In this document: positions 23,462-35,126 of the stretch, piece after piece
Layout of the letters: the number at the start of each line of letters is the position of its first letter
Numbering within the stretch: the stretch's first letter is position 1
From: Syncephalis plumigaleata
Lineage: Eukaryota; Zoopagomycota; Zoopagomycetes; Zoopagales; Piptocephalidaceae
DNA: 64,000 nt
NCBI GenBank assembly: GCA_025201365.1
Contig: JAIXMF010000019.1
Location: 1-64,000 of the forward strand
Direction of reading: 5' to 3'
Program-made: the position numbers and the translations under genes
Notes under the pieces: generated by a model
What the model saw: the letters and a program-made list of their open reading frames with translations, nothing else
Databases searched by the model: none
What the model was told of the DNA's origin: nothing

Positions 23462-24168
23462 ACAGCGTCGTGTACTGCTGCATTATTCATTTGGCTTATT
23501 ACAGTCCATCTACTTTACTCGCGTTGTTGTTAGGTTCACACTCATATGTATGTGTGTGTGTAACTACATCGTTGAATACACTTGTTTAAGCTAGTTTGAT
23601 AATGATCAATCATGTAATGTTATATGTAATCTGTATGTGTGTGTGTCTATACTATATATGTTATATTATTACGATAATAAGATGGTCAAGTATAGAATAG
23701 CAAGTAGAATAGCAAGTAGAATAGACAATAGAAAGCAAGTATATATTGTTTGTTATTATGATTATTATGTTAAGGATATTTAAGTAGACCGGACTGATAT
23801 GAGTGTCGTGTTGAATCTGGACACCCATCGCTTTTGTATCTACTCGTGTATTATTCTCGCGCGCAAGATTGCTTTGCAATCAGTCCACACAGGAACGCAG
23901 CTGTCCAAATCTACTTTTACGTAGACTCTTCATCGATTGCGACCCGTTCTACCTCTGCGCTGTGAAACCAGTCCGTACCAAAGGTTAGCGCGACCCGATT
24001 CATTGACGCGATGGCAATGTGATAAATGTGTCAATTATGGGATCGTACACATCTCGATGTAGCATTTCCTTATGGATATACTCGTAAAACGGTAACGAGA
24101 CATTCCTTGGTCTATCTCTCTTCTTTCTCTCCACACACGTTCAAGTTCTTGACAACTGTTTCCATTCT
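23462..24168. other. intergenic; small inverted repeats in a GC-richer block
   Basis: The 3' flank of uL2 is AT-rich with TG repeats. From about 23785 to 24020 GC content rises and short inverted repeats appear: GGACTGAT (about 23791) with ATCAGTCC (about 23878), GATTGC-TTT-GCAATC, and TCTAC-TTTTAC-GTAGA. It could be 5' UTR of the next gene or an unrecognised RNA. Confidence 0.35.
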
Positions 24169-24824
24169 ATGGCGTCTATCCTATCCAGTGACACGAATGA
24201 GCATGCTGCACTATTAGCAGGCTTTGCTGTGGCTCCTCGTCTCGACTGTCCGCATGTGCCAACTACAGTCCCGACATTACCGTCCTCATTCGACTGTAAG
24301 CAGTCTATTTGTTGTAAAGTTGGCGTAACATGTATCAATTAATTATATATACATGTATACTTCATGTGTCAATATAGTTTCTACTCCATGCGATACATGT
24401 GGCGACACTAGTGAGAACTGGTTATGTCTTACTTGTTAAAAGTCTATTGTAGTCGGTAAGCGTGACAGTGCTTATTATTATTATTATGAATTATCGCATA
24501 TTCATATATCGTATATAGCTATGTTCAAGGACATATGGCCATTCATGCCACTAGTCAGGAGAAAGCACCAGAACATGAACATGCTGTTTGTGTTAGTTTA
24601 TCTGATTTCTCATTTTGGTGCTTCCGTTGTGATGATTATATTGAAGATGAGGTATGTTCATTAGTTATACTAGCATATTATTATTAAGATCATTACTACT
24701 TTTTATTATCACATTCTTATGTTAGTCATTGAAACCAATAAGGACAGCATTGCATCTCCTTAAATTTAATGAGGCACCTGGTGAACAAGTGGTAATACTC
24801 GATGAGCAAACAAACAAACAATAA
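24169..24824 (+). CDS. HDAC6-type ZnF-UBP (BUZ) protein
   Basis: A small multi-exon protein whose body is a UBP-type zinc finger, the domain that binds the free C-terminal Gly-Gly of ubiquitin. Seen: ATG 24169 with MASILSSDTNEHAAL, then a His/Cys zinc-ligand start (LDCPHVP). Next are CDTCGDTSENWLCLTC, RYVQGHMAIHATSQEKAPEH and VCVSLSDFSFWCFRCDDYIE. The order CxxC...ENWLCLxC...CSRY..GHM..H...H...FWC..CDDYI is closest to HDAC6. A tail (PIRTALHLLKFNEAPGEQV) follows, and no deacetylase domain is present. One frame break near 24440 (TGTTAAAAG) interrupts the C-x3-YCSR part. Likely role: ubiquitin or aggregate sensing in the cytosol, by family inference. Confidence 0.75.
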
Positions 24825-24924
24825 TACGATTGAACTACACGGATAATAAATCGATGCAGCTGTCTAACTAATTATAAATAATTACATGGACTTGTGCCAA
24901 TGAGGAAATGTTCAATAACTGATA

Positions 24925-25529
24925 TTAACCAGGACCAACCTATTATTATCATTATTGTTATTGTTATTAGCAAATGTAATGATGATACCAAATGTATATA
25001 TGACTTACTTTAGGAATATCGTAATGTTCACTTAGACTGCCTAGATATTCATTGAATTCCTAGCAATGATGATGCACATATTAATCGATAGAACTACAAA
25101 CACCGTATCAATTACTACTTACTGCTACTTTTTCTTTATGTGATTTGGCTGCTGCCTTCTTGATCCTTTCTTCTCCTAATAGAATCATAAATGAATACGA
25201 TTACATAATAGTAACAATAGCAATAACACTTACTCGTTTACGTTGTACTTCTTCAAATCGTCGTTCTGCTGCTGTCTTACCATCCGAGTATTCTGGCTCC
25301 TGTACTTGCGTCATATCAATGCCGGATTGCTTCAAAGCCTCTACCATCTTTTCCTTCTCCTTTTCCTTCTTCTTCTTCTTACTCTTCCTAGTTAATAATA
25401 ATAAACAAGTTGGTAAGCCACGCCATTCACATCTATGCCACCCTGTATGTATCCCTACTTTTTAATACCACTTGTACTGCTCCCTTTCAGTTTCAACGAC
25501 GATCGTATGGTCAGATCGTAATCAGACAT
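24925..25529 (-). CDS. FAM32A: FAM32A-like protein
   Basis: FAM32A is a small nuclear protein associated with the late (step-2) spliceosome. Start ATG 25529 (MSDYDLTIRSSLKLKG). About five short exons give a protein of about 110 aa: KLKG-SSTSGIKKSKKKKKEK, ALKQSGIDMTQ, SDGKTAAERRFEEVQRKR, IKKAAAKSHKEKVAEFNEYL and SEHYDIPKVGPG. The lysine-rich N-terminus, TxAERxFEExQ and the terminal DIPKVGPG are all hallmarks of the family. The last exon is only about 12 nt before the TAA and was placed by frame and acceptor (TAATAG). Divergent from the hydrolase gene, about 390 bp apart. Confidence 0.88.
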
Positions 25530-25915
25530 ACTGCTTACGTGTACAGTGCAGCTGAGTACTTGTATCTTATCAAAGGATTCAAATAGTCGTGGGTGATAAC
25601 AACCCCCTTACAGATTACTATGGAGGAGAGAGGAGGAGAGGAGAGAAACAAACAAGGTGTCACCGAGATAAGAGAGCGAATGAGGTGCCGTGTGGATTTA
25701 TTCCCTCTCTCTTCCATTTTCTAATTAAAACAATCGGCACTGATTTATCCGATATACCATAGCGGTTTCTAATTCTGTTACTTTTGTAGTTACTGTTCTA
25801 CTGCTTAAATAACGATAGCTCTCGTTCTATCGCGTATACATACCTACTTACCTACCTATTAATATACATACGTACTTCTCTTACTTACTCTGTTTGCCGT
25901 ATACTTCATTTGGTC
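25530..25915. promoter_or_regulatory. divergent promoter region
   Basis: Spacer between FAM32A and the hydrolase, transcribed outwards in both directions. It contains a purine-rich GGAGAGGAG tract near 25621-25645 and CTTACCTACC-like repeats near 25848-25858. No defined factor site recognised. Confidence 0.35.
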
Positions 25916-27752
25916 ATGTCGTTTATGCAATCGGTTTGGGACTGGATAACATTTACGTCGCGAGTGCGTCTCACTCACCACCCGACAACGCTCGAGTTTA
26001 CGTTTAGCGACGACCACACGACCAGTGGTGATAGTCATAGTACAGCGGGTACGAAATCCTCGCTTAAATCCTATCTGGCACCTCGATGTCCATCTCTGTT
26101 CGGACCTGCGGCGCGTTTCCGTTCAACACCATGGCTTGCGAATGGACATTTTCAAACTGGATGGGCCGCCTACAACGAGATGACGGATGTACACGCAATT
26201 GTTTATGACCGGTAATGGACACATCACTACTGCTGCTGTTATACGTGTTAGCAATAACAATAATGTATACTCATTGTAATCTATGTATTTTGTTCGTATA
26301 GAGAAATGCTTGATTTACCAGATGGAGGACAAGTGGCCCTCGATTGGACACCGGCTCGACCTACACCCGAGACTGCCAGTATGCCTACGTTCATTGTAGT
26401 AACTGGATTGACAGGGGGTAGTCAAGAGGCATACGTGCGTAGTCTATTGGAACAACTCACCGTGGTTGACCCACTTCATCAACAAGATGGCACGGAAAGC
26501 GGCCTCTCTATCGTGGTGTTGTCATGAACTTCCGTGGTTGTGGTAATACCTCCATCACGACACCGCGTCTCTATTGCGGTGCTTGGACCGATGATCTTCG
26601 ATGCGTCGTGTCCTACATTCAGCAACAGTGTCCAGGTGCGGAATTGGGTGCCGCCGGATTCTCACTTGGATCAAATGTGTTGGTGAAGGTAAAATAGGAC
26701 AGCATCTACAAGATGACACAGATATACTAATACGCGATGATTGTACTCGTTAGTATTTGGGCGAGGAAGGAGAGCGTTGCCCACTCAAGTTTGCCATGTC
26801 CATCTCGAATCCATTTGACTTTTTCCTGTAAGTCTAGATTTGTTACTAATATACGATCCTATTGACGACTAATCAATCACTAAATTGTAATAATAGTGGT
26901 TCCTTGGTATTAGATCGTAGTTTCATTGGCCGTACTATTTATTCGGCTGAACTATGCAGGAATCTACAAAAAGTGTTTTTAAAGCATTACGATCAATTGA
27001 AACTGGATCCACGATTGGATGCAGATAAAATTCTAGCAGTAAGTAATGATGTTTTCTTTTTTATTACGCGGTCATCTTCTTACATTTACCTTTCTTCGTC
27101 TTTATATGACACCAATGATGATATCGATTTATAGGCCAAGACAATACGTGATTTTGATCGATATGCCACCAGTGTATTGTTCAACTACGACACGGTGGAC
27201 GACTATTACCGTGATGCCTCCTGCTCTCGTTGGGTAACGCGTGTACGTGTGCCATTATTATGTCTCAATGCTAGTGATGACCCAGTCACCTCGATAGAGG
27301 GTGCACCCTACGAGGAAGCCCAGTAAGTTGTTGATACTACTATTTGATGAAGCATCAATGATTGCTTACTCTCTTACCATTATCACTATTGCGCAGGGTC
27401 AACCCATTTGTTATTATGGCTACAACAGCGTGCGGTGGCCATATCGGATGGTTTGAGAATTGGTGGCAACCACGTCGTTGGAGCGATCGTCCTTTGAGTG
27501 AATTTGCCAGAGCAATGTTTTCAGTACGTATATTAATTGATTGTAATATATCACTATTGCTAATAATAATAATAATAATAATAATAGCTTAAGGCCACCT
27601 ATGATTACAGTCAAGTAAAGAAACCTAGTATACCCTATAGTATGTTGCCAAATGTCTACACGAATCATGGACCAGCAGGACTTACGGCATCATCGCCTCT
27701 TATTCCTACGGTGGATACCGTTAAAGATAGCGAACTAAGTATAATGGCCTAA
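25916..27752 (+). CDS. Alpha/beta hydrolase, ABHD1/3 - YheT/Eht1 family
   Basis: Members are serine esterases or acyltransferases of lipid metabolism (yeast Eht1/Eeb1/Ymr210w, animal ABHD1/3). Start ATG 25916; the longer frame begins with TTG. About seven exons. Seen: PSLFGPAARFRSTPWLANGH (family N-terminal motif), GGQVALDW, VVTGLTGGSQEAYVRSLL (oxyanion region), VVMNFRGCG and YCGAWTDDLRCVVSYIQQ. The nucleophile elbow is GFSLGSNVLVKYLGEEG, the acid is in LCLNASDDPV, and the base is in TACGGHIGWFENW. All three catalytic residues (Ser, Asp, His) are present. One frame break near 26508 separates GLSI from RGVVMNFRG. The hydrophobic start may associate with membranes. Confidence 0.86.
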
Positions 27753-28816
27753 TGAGTAACTATAAAATAGCAATTAAACAACATTATATGTAGAGTGATG
27801 ATTGTTTAGTGTTTATTCCGTGTTAATTATAATTTAATGATAATCAAATAATGTTATTGCATGTAAACCATGTATTCCTCTAATCATTTCAATATCATAG
27901 TATATACACTAATAATCGATTGCTCTTCTGCTTTCTATTCACTTCTTCATTAACCATTGCAGTATTCGTGGTTACTATCGTATATTACTAGTATAACAAG
28001 CCTTTGTATTAATTATATTACAATGACGCAAGTCTACGTTATACTGCAATGGTTAACGAAGTAAATAAACAGAAAGTAATAAGAGAATGATGCCCCAATT
28101 AATACAATCGATGAATGGAAGCCATTGCTGTATCCCATGCACTGCCTATCGATGCTTGATCGTATGACTTTGTTTGTACAAGTGTAACTGTTCTTGGATC
28201 ATGCACTGTTCTATTTTTATAGTCAAATACAGCCAAGAAATCATCCAAGCCGTGACCGTGTTATACGACAACAATAGCAACAAAGCAATTAACACACTTT
28301 ACTACTAGTATTATTTGTAATAGCAACATCAATAGAATGGCATAGTTGCTTAATCGTTTTTTACTCGTCATGTCAATATAAACTAATACAAGACTGTTTA
28401 TTCATATCACTAATCAACGTGTTTCTATTCCATCTATAATGAGCGAGCGAACATGTACATGTAACAACAGAGGAATGCAGAACGTGTATGGCGGCAATCT
28501 CTCCTCATTGCCGTCGACCAATCCTAGCACGGCTTCTTCTTTGCGATACTGTCGGTCACTATTCTTTATGCTATCACATTATCCACCCCGTTTTTTTCTC
28601 CGCCCTTACTCGCTCTCTCCTACTCTCTCTTGCTCTTTTCTCTTCTCCCTCTTACCTACCTGTCGTTTGCGTGTGCTACCTACTCTCTAATTGCTCTCAT
28701 CCTATTTTAACACAAATATAATACAGCCAATTTCTCTCTCTCTCTCCTTTACACAACTATCTCTCTACTACTATCATCAACTATTACTTGCATCAACAAT
28801 CTATTTCCACTGCAGC
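27753..28816. other. intergenic with long imperfect inverted repeat
   Basis: Holds the hydrolase 3' end, an inverted repeat at 27921-28088 (separate entry), a 53-codon minus-strand frame without ATG (about 28108-28266), and a pyrimidine-rich leader with TCTC repeats (28600-28760) just before GPI protein B. Confidence 0.45.
27921..28088. repeat. imperfect inverted repeat, arms about 45 bp
   Basis: The left arm (27921-27965) and right arm (28041-28088) are inverted copies. The inner 16 bp are perfect (TTAACCATTGCAGTAT against its complement). The outer part matches with a few substitutions and gaps (CTTTCTATTCACTTC against CTTTCTGTTTATTTACTTC). The loop is about 75 bp. It could be a small MITE-like element or a long hairpin. 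I see no clear target duplication. Confidence 0.6.
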
Positions 28817-29757
28817 ATGATAAAACTGTTTGGTCGTGCCACACTGGTGGCATGTTTACTTGCACTAGCCGTGCTCAATACACAGACTAGTCTGTCATCT
28901 AACGGTCTAGTAGCTGCCAATTCGTTGACTGATCTTGGAACGGTGAACCTTTCCCGTAGATGTAAGTGATACACTTGTGTTTGTTTGCATTTATACGATA
29001 GACGCTGACATGATCAAATCTAGCGCCACAAAACAGCGGAAGCAACAACAATAGCGGCAGCAACAATAGCGGCAATAACAATAGCGGAAGCAATAACAAC
29101 AGTGGAAGCAACAATAATGGAGGCAACAACAGCGGAAGCAATAATAATAGCGGAAGCAACAACAACAACAGCAACAGCAAGGACAGCAACAACAAGGATA
29201 ACAAGGATAACAAAGATAATAAGAATAATACTAGCAGCGATGGTGGCGAGAGTGGAAGTGACGAGGATATATTCTCCAGTGATCAAGGAGCGCAACTTAC
29301 TATGGTGAAGCCCAAGTTTGACTGGAAATCACCTACTGGTTTCGCTATTGGTGACACCATCTACTTCCAGTGGACCTACGACGAGAAGACGCTGATTAAT
29401 AAGCCACAGAATGTTACACTCGAAATCGCACGTCAAAACAAGGATTTCGCTGTTATTGGCACGGTTGGCTATAGTAATCCAACGAAATTCCAATGGGATA
29501 TGAAGACGTGGGATCAGCAAAAGGCTGGATTTCCCTTGTCCGCCACCACTTATCGTCTTTACATCTATGACGAGCGGGGTCGTAACAACTCTACCGATCC
29601 TGGCGGTCGTCTCTCGCAGTATTCCGTTAACTTCCAGCTCTACAACGGTGGCCCTACTTGCACTGATTGTAACGACGCAAACAGCAACCTACTACCAACT
29701 TATACCACTCTCGTAGTAATGAGCGCGGTCAGTTTGTTTGCTATGATGATGGCGTAA
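28817..29757 (+). CDS. GPI-type cell-surface protein with DUF7137/Kre9-like domain (paralogue B)
   Basis: Exon 1 (ATG 28817) encodes a signal peptide (MIKLFGRATLVACLLALAVL). Exon 2 opens with APQNSGSNNNSGSNN and continues as an imperfect (Gly)-Ser-Asn-Asn-Asn repeat of about 60 residues, then Lys/Asp/Asn repeats and an acidic stretch. The folded domain is KPKFDWKSPTGFAIGDTIYF, QWTYDEK, VTLEIARQNKDFAVIGTVGY, FQWDMKTWD, YRLYIYDERGRN and GGRLSQYSVNFQLYNG. A CTDC pair precedes the hydrophobic GPI-type tail (TTLVVMSAVSLFAMMMA). The order of parts, the intron position and the APQNS start of exon 2 match paralogue A at 13585-14423. It is probably a wall or plasma-membrane protein. Confidence 0.75.
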
Positions 29758-30033
29758 TATATATACACACTTTAGTATCCAATGCGTATGTGACGGTTAC
29801 TTTCTACTTATTATTTTACTATGATATGATATGGTGTGATATGATGTGATGAGGGAGTAGCAAGGGTAATTCATATCTCATTCTTTTCATTCACTAATAA
29901 ACCTAGTTTATTCATTACAACATTATTGGCAAGTGTTTATGTGAAATACGCTAATTAACAAGAGTCTATTATTATTACGTGGATATGTTTGCAATTGTAG
30001 TTGACTACGTCACATGTACGCATTCTACATTGA

Positions 30034-30607
30034 TCATCGTAATCCCAAGTTATACGTCGTATTAATGGCGGCGATAATTCGATCATAAGCAGTATACGTA
30101 GCATCAATGGCGGATGTCTCACTAGGCTTTAATTGTCGTTTAATAGGTGATCTATAACAGCAGCAATCATAGTACGGTATTAGTTCTACAAACAGCGTAT
30201 TTCTTTTATATTCATGTAGTGCATTTCTATTATTTACCGATTTACGTATTTCTCTCGATAGATATGAATGGAGATTAAGTTGGCCAACAATTGTTGTTCC
30301 GTACTTTTAGCATGTGCGGCCGATGTAGAAATCGAAGTGTATTCTCACCTGGCATCATTATACGACATGTTTGCTTATTAATATCACTCTGTTAGTATTA
30401 CTATTGTTGTTGTTACTTACCTCGTTGAATAAGTGTTTCACGAGTAATGGGATCAGCTACTGTGTGTGCTTCGCGAAACGATTCACGTAATTGACAGCGT
30501 AACGTACGAATACCACTGGACTGATAGTTGGCGGCAGGTTTACACGCTCGCCATAGTTGTCGATAAAGTGAACGGACAAGCGTGGTGGTTGCTACTTCAT
30601 TCGACAT
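30034..30607 (-). CDS. LYR-motif (Complex1_LYR-like) mitochondrial protein
   Basis: LYR proteins help Fe-S cluster delivery or assembly of respiratory complexes in mitochondria. Exon 1 starts at ATG 30607: VRSLYRQLWRACKPAA carries the LYR motif near the N-terminus, followed by the basic helix TLRCQLRESFREA and PITRETLIQRG. Later exons give STSAAHAKSTEQQLLANLIS and PSETSAIDATYTAYDRIIAA before the stop at 30034. The helical N-terminal domain with L-Y-R and a downstream RxxF (here RESF) fits the family. Which member it is (LYRM9-like or other) cannot be decided, and splice sites in the second half are uncertain. Confidence 0.62.
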
Positions 30608-30883
30608 GACTAAACGTAATATGAATATAGAAAGTGTAAAAAAAGAAAAATAGAGAGCGAGAAATGAGATGGCTAGATTGTCACTTTACATTCTTAATAA
30701 ATTCATTTGCTATCATATCATATGAATATTATGGTTATCTTCATTGGTTTATTCTGTAATAATTATGTCATGATAATAAATAGAGGATATATAATGCCAT
30801 TCCTGTATAGTAAACACTAAATAACATGTCTATATGGTTGGTATTTCATTTGTAATCAATAGGTAATTGTTGGAGGAGTAGAT

Positions 30884-31952
30884 TTAGTTGTCACGAACTA
30901 GAAATCCAACTAGACATTGATCTAGCATCATATCGGCATTAACCCAACCGTGTGTCTCCACTAGAATAGACCATGTCAGTAATGATAATAAATAGAGCAA
31001 CATTTTATTCGTATTATACAACACTTACTGAATAGTTTGGTTGCATCTTTACCAGCAATGGCTAGTAAATCGCGTTTACCTATCAGGTATTGTTATTAGT
31101 ATAATGTTGAATAGAAATAGAAATGAAGCATCACAAGTAATGATCTACTTACCTCCCGGATGGAATGGAAGGTAGCCCGTAATATTGTACACTCTTCCAT
31201 GGAGTACGCACCAGCAATCGGATTCAGTACGATGTTGACGTACATCTGCCAGTGTATATCGACCTAGTTGTGGTACACCCTACATAACCAACGTAGACAT
31301 GTTTCATTTAATGACACGCTTAGATTGATGGATGAATATGCTACGTCACATCATCGACTTACCCGTAGATCCGTGCCTGATGATTTGAGACGTGCCCAGT
31401 CTAATGCAGAATGACCCGGTGCTAGTGGCACTTTAATTAAACGCTTTGCCGGTTTATTACTGCCTAGTCGATCACTCGCTGATCGTTGTGGACTATTAAG
31501 CGATGGGAATGCAGGTGCAGGAATGGCTGACATATACCAAATTATACTATTAGTAAAATACATAGAAGCATTTGATATCATCCATATTGCGTTGTTTACT
31601 TACAAGGCTTAAGTAGCTGACCACGCGACTGTCCAATAGGTGACGGTGCGAGGAAAGAGGTGCCGCCACTCGTTGATTTCTGTGTTACTGATGCTGTAGT
31701 AGTAGTCTTGACGGTAGAGGTCGTTATATTCTCTGCTTTAGTGGATGTAGATTCAATGCAAGTAGTAGCAGTAGTGCTAGCAATAGTAGTGCTAGTGGCA
31801 GCAGGCACTGTAATGCTGTCAAGGTCTATCGCTTCAGACGATGAGGAATACTCGGAGGATAGTGAAGAGGACGAGGAAGTACGAGAAGCTAGACGACGTG
31901 AATCATTAGCTGCTATATCATTGCCAACTGTATTGGAAGTGTTGCCCAGCAT
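30884..31952 (-). CDS. Cytochrome b5-domain protein, Irc21-like
   Basis: The protein starts at ATG 31952 with a long Ser/Thr-rich low-complexity region, including SSSSSLSSEYSSSS. Then comes the Irc21-type lead-in AKRLIKVPLAPGHSALDWAR. The cytochrome b5 fold is YTLADVRQHRTESDCWCVLH, GRVYNITGYLPFHPGGKRDL and AIAGKDATKLFVETHGWVNA, ending DQCLVGFLVRDN. The two axial haem ligands are visible: His in FHPGG and His in THGWVN. Yeast Irc21 and similar fungal proteins share the KVxLxPGHSxLDW segment, so this is a soluble electron carrier rather than microsomal cytochrome b5; no transmembrane tail is seen. Four to five exons. Confidence 0.83.
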
Positions 31953-32269
31953 GTTTGATAGAGTAGAGTAGAGTAAAATGCAATATGTGTTTGTAGTAAG
32001 AAAAGGTAAACAATATAGACTTGGAACTCGTTGTCTATTTAATAGCGACACGCATATGTGTGCTTGTGTGTGTTCTCTTACTCGTTTCATCACACGCGCT
32101 CAACGGATTCCATATTGTCTTCCATTAGTCAGCAAACTGTATGTAGAGCATACTATTTATATACTCGTGTATGCACGTAACAGCGATATCGACAACGACA
32201 ATAACAACAACGCAGACCACTAGTCTAGTCTATTCTATTTATTGGTGACTAAGCGCATTAGCTATTAGT
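31953..32269. promoter_or_regulatory. divergent promoter region
   Basis: AT-rich spacer between the Irc21-like gene and NMNAT, which point away from each other. CGACAACGACAATAACAACAACG at about 32190-32213 is low complexity. No defined factor site recognised. Confidence 0.35.
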
Positions 32270-33392
<1,123 letters not shown>

Positions 33393-33439
33393 CATTGATT
33401 AGTGGACAGATGATGGCGAGTTCCTCCTTCTCTTCCTTC

Positions 33440-34932
33440 TCAAGAGGAGAACTGCACACGGCGTAGTTTCCCTTGAGAGAACCATGCCCGATAATTATGA
33501 TGCTGTATTAGTTCTACAAGAATCCATATATTGGCCATAAAGAAGGCTAGTCCCGATAGCCAAATAGCAAAAAACGTATTTTGACCAAGGAATTCTAGTT
33601 GATACGCGTAGTTTAACCATGCTCCCTAATACACCATGTAAATATAGATGTGTATGTATGTATGTACTCGTTATTACCTGTGTAGCTATCCACATAATGA
33701 TTAATGATGCACCACGCCAACGGAATGATAATCTAGTATCTGCTAATACTAGTGGTAGTAGACATAGATACCACATGAAATACTAATGAATAGCGAGTGG
33801 GTGGTTATTACATTGAGGTATGAGTTCATGATTCACTCCTTACCTGTGAGGTGCAAACCTTATTGAATGCTACAAAAGCAAATGTCTGTGTAAATAAAGC
33901 GAATACTGGATCACTAGCGAATACAATGCCTAACACAACTACTGGTATTAATTGCGGTAAGAATGCTAGTAGTTTGGGTGCACCCTCTGCCGTATACGAT
34001 GCCAAATACATATCGTAGAACCAGACGGAAAAGTTATGACGATGATCACGACGTGTGACATGATACAAATAGGTGTGCTCCAATAGTCCCATTCATATCT
34101 AGAGAGATGTTCATTAGCTAAATATGGTAATAGCAGCATTTCTTATTGCTAACACTTACAAAGCATACATGGCTAGTGATAATCCAGGAACACACCGCCT
34201 GCAATTAATCCGAATCTTATACGTGGTCCACTAACAAAGAAGCGATATATTGTTCTTTCATCGTTGGTGTACTCGAGTGTACTATTAGTCTAGTAATACT
34301 AGTATTCGCGCCATAACCCGTATAATCATCATCGATCAGACACCATAAGGTAGTGCATAAATAATGGGATAGAATTTAAGTTGAACGGCCACGCCAAATA
34401 TCACAGCAGCCATATCCGCTCGTTTCACCGCTAGACCGTAGATAACCAAAAGAACGAGGGCACCAAGCAATGATTCCGCATTGCCACGCGTCGATATGGT
34501 AGCTACAAATGGATTGAGTAGCCATAGTGCGCTATATTTATGGCAGTGACGGATGGCATACCACGTAGCGTGAGCAGTTGTTGAATAAGCCAGCCTGCCA
34601 TCAAGTCACCCGCAACAAAGAGCAACTTGCCGAAAGCGTGATGCAACCAATATTCGGTGTCAATAGCAGGGCGAGTAGCGGTGTATACCGATAGTGGCTC
34701 GTTTATACGGTGAGTCACCCTCCCAGCAGTAGCGTGCTGCATCCGTGAATACGCGATAGTCAACGTCGGTGTATTTGACGGTCATGTAGGCATCTTGCCA
34801 CTCGCCATACACGAGTAATACTAGACGTAGTAGTATGGCCAAACCTAATACTTTACGGAAATCAACACGCTTACTCATCTGTTCTATGCGTGTCTGCCAC
34901 GAAGATCCCACGCGGGAAGTCGTGCTTGACAT
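33440..34932 (-). CDS. PIGM: GPI mannosyltransferase 1 catalytic subunit (PIG-M/Gpi14)
   Basis: PIG-M is an ER membrane enzyme that adds the first mannose to GPI precursors. The start is MSSTTSRVGSSWQTR at 34932. Seen: a first membrane helix (VLGLAILLRLVLLVYGEWQD), the catalytic DxD-like luminal motif VKYTDVDYRVFTDAARYCWE, GDSPYKRATYRYTPLLALLL, HHAFGKLLFVAGDLMAGWL, and FVATISTRGNAESLLGALV. Later come SVWFYDMYLASYTAEGAPK, QTFAFVAFNKVCTSQYFMWY and LCLLPLVLADTRL. All are characteristic, with about ten membrane segments. Three single-base frame breaks fall within about 34510-34700. They each look like one missing base, so I favour assembly error over a pseudogene, because the many GPI-type proteins here need this enzyme. 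Confidence 0.85.
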
Positions 34933-35126
34933 TGTAACGAATAAGAGAAAGAAAGCCGAAGAGAGGGAGGAAGAATAAACAACGCGTGTGTTTACAAACA
35001 AAGATGCTGTGATGATGATGAAATACAATTCATCTTCTGTCATTATTATGCTAAGCTTAATTACTTTGCTTGTTTATTATATCAAGTAGCTTATTTATTC
35101 ACAAACAAACTAGTAGCAGTACTAAC

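Noticed and set aside
24430-24445. Possible second selenoprotein site in the ZnF-UBP gene, where the frame stops right after LTC
   Set aside because: The stop is TAA, not TGA, and the family sequence continues in another frame, so it is a frame break rather than a Sec codon.
28899-29308. Leu-rich and Ala/Val-rich frames opposite or beside the Ser/Asn repeat of GPI protein B
   Set aside because: They are shadows of the AGC/AAC trinucleotide repeat and have no independent support.
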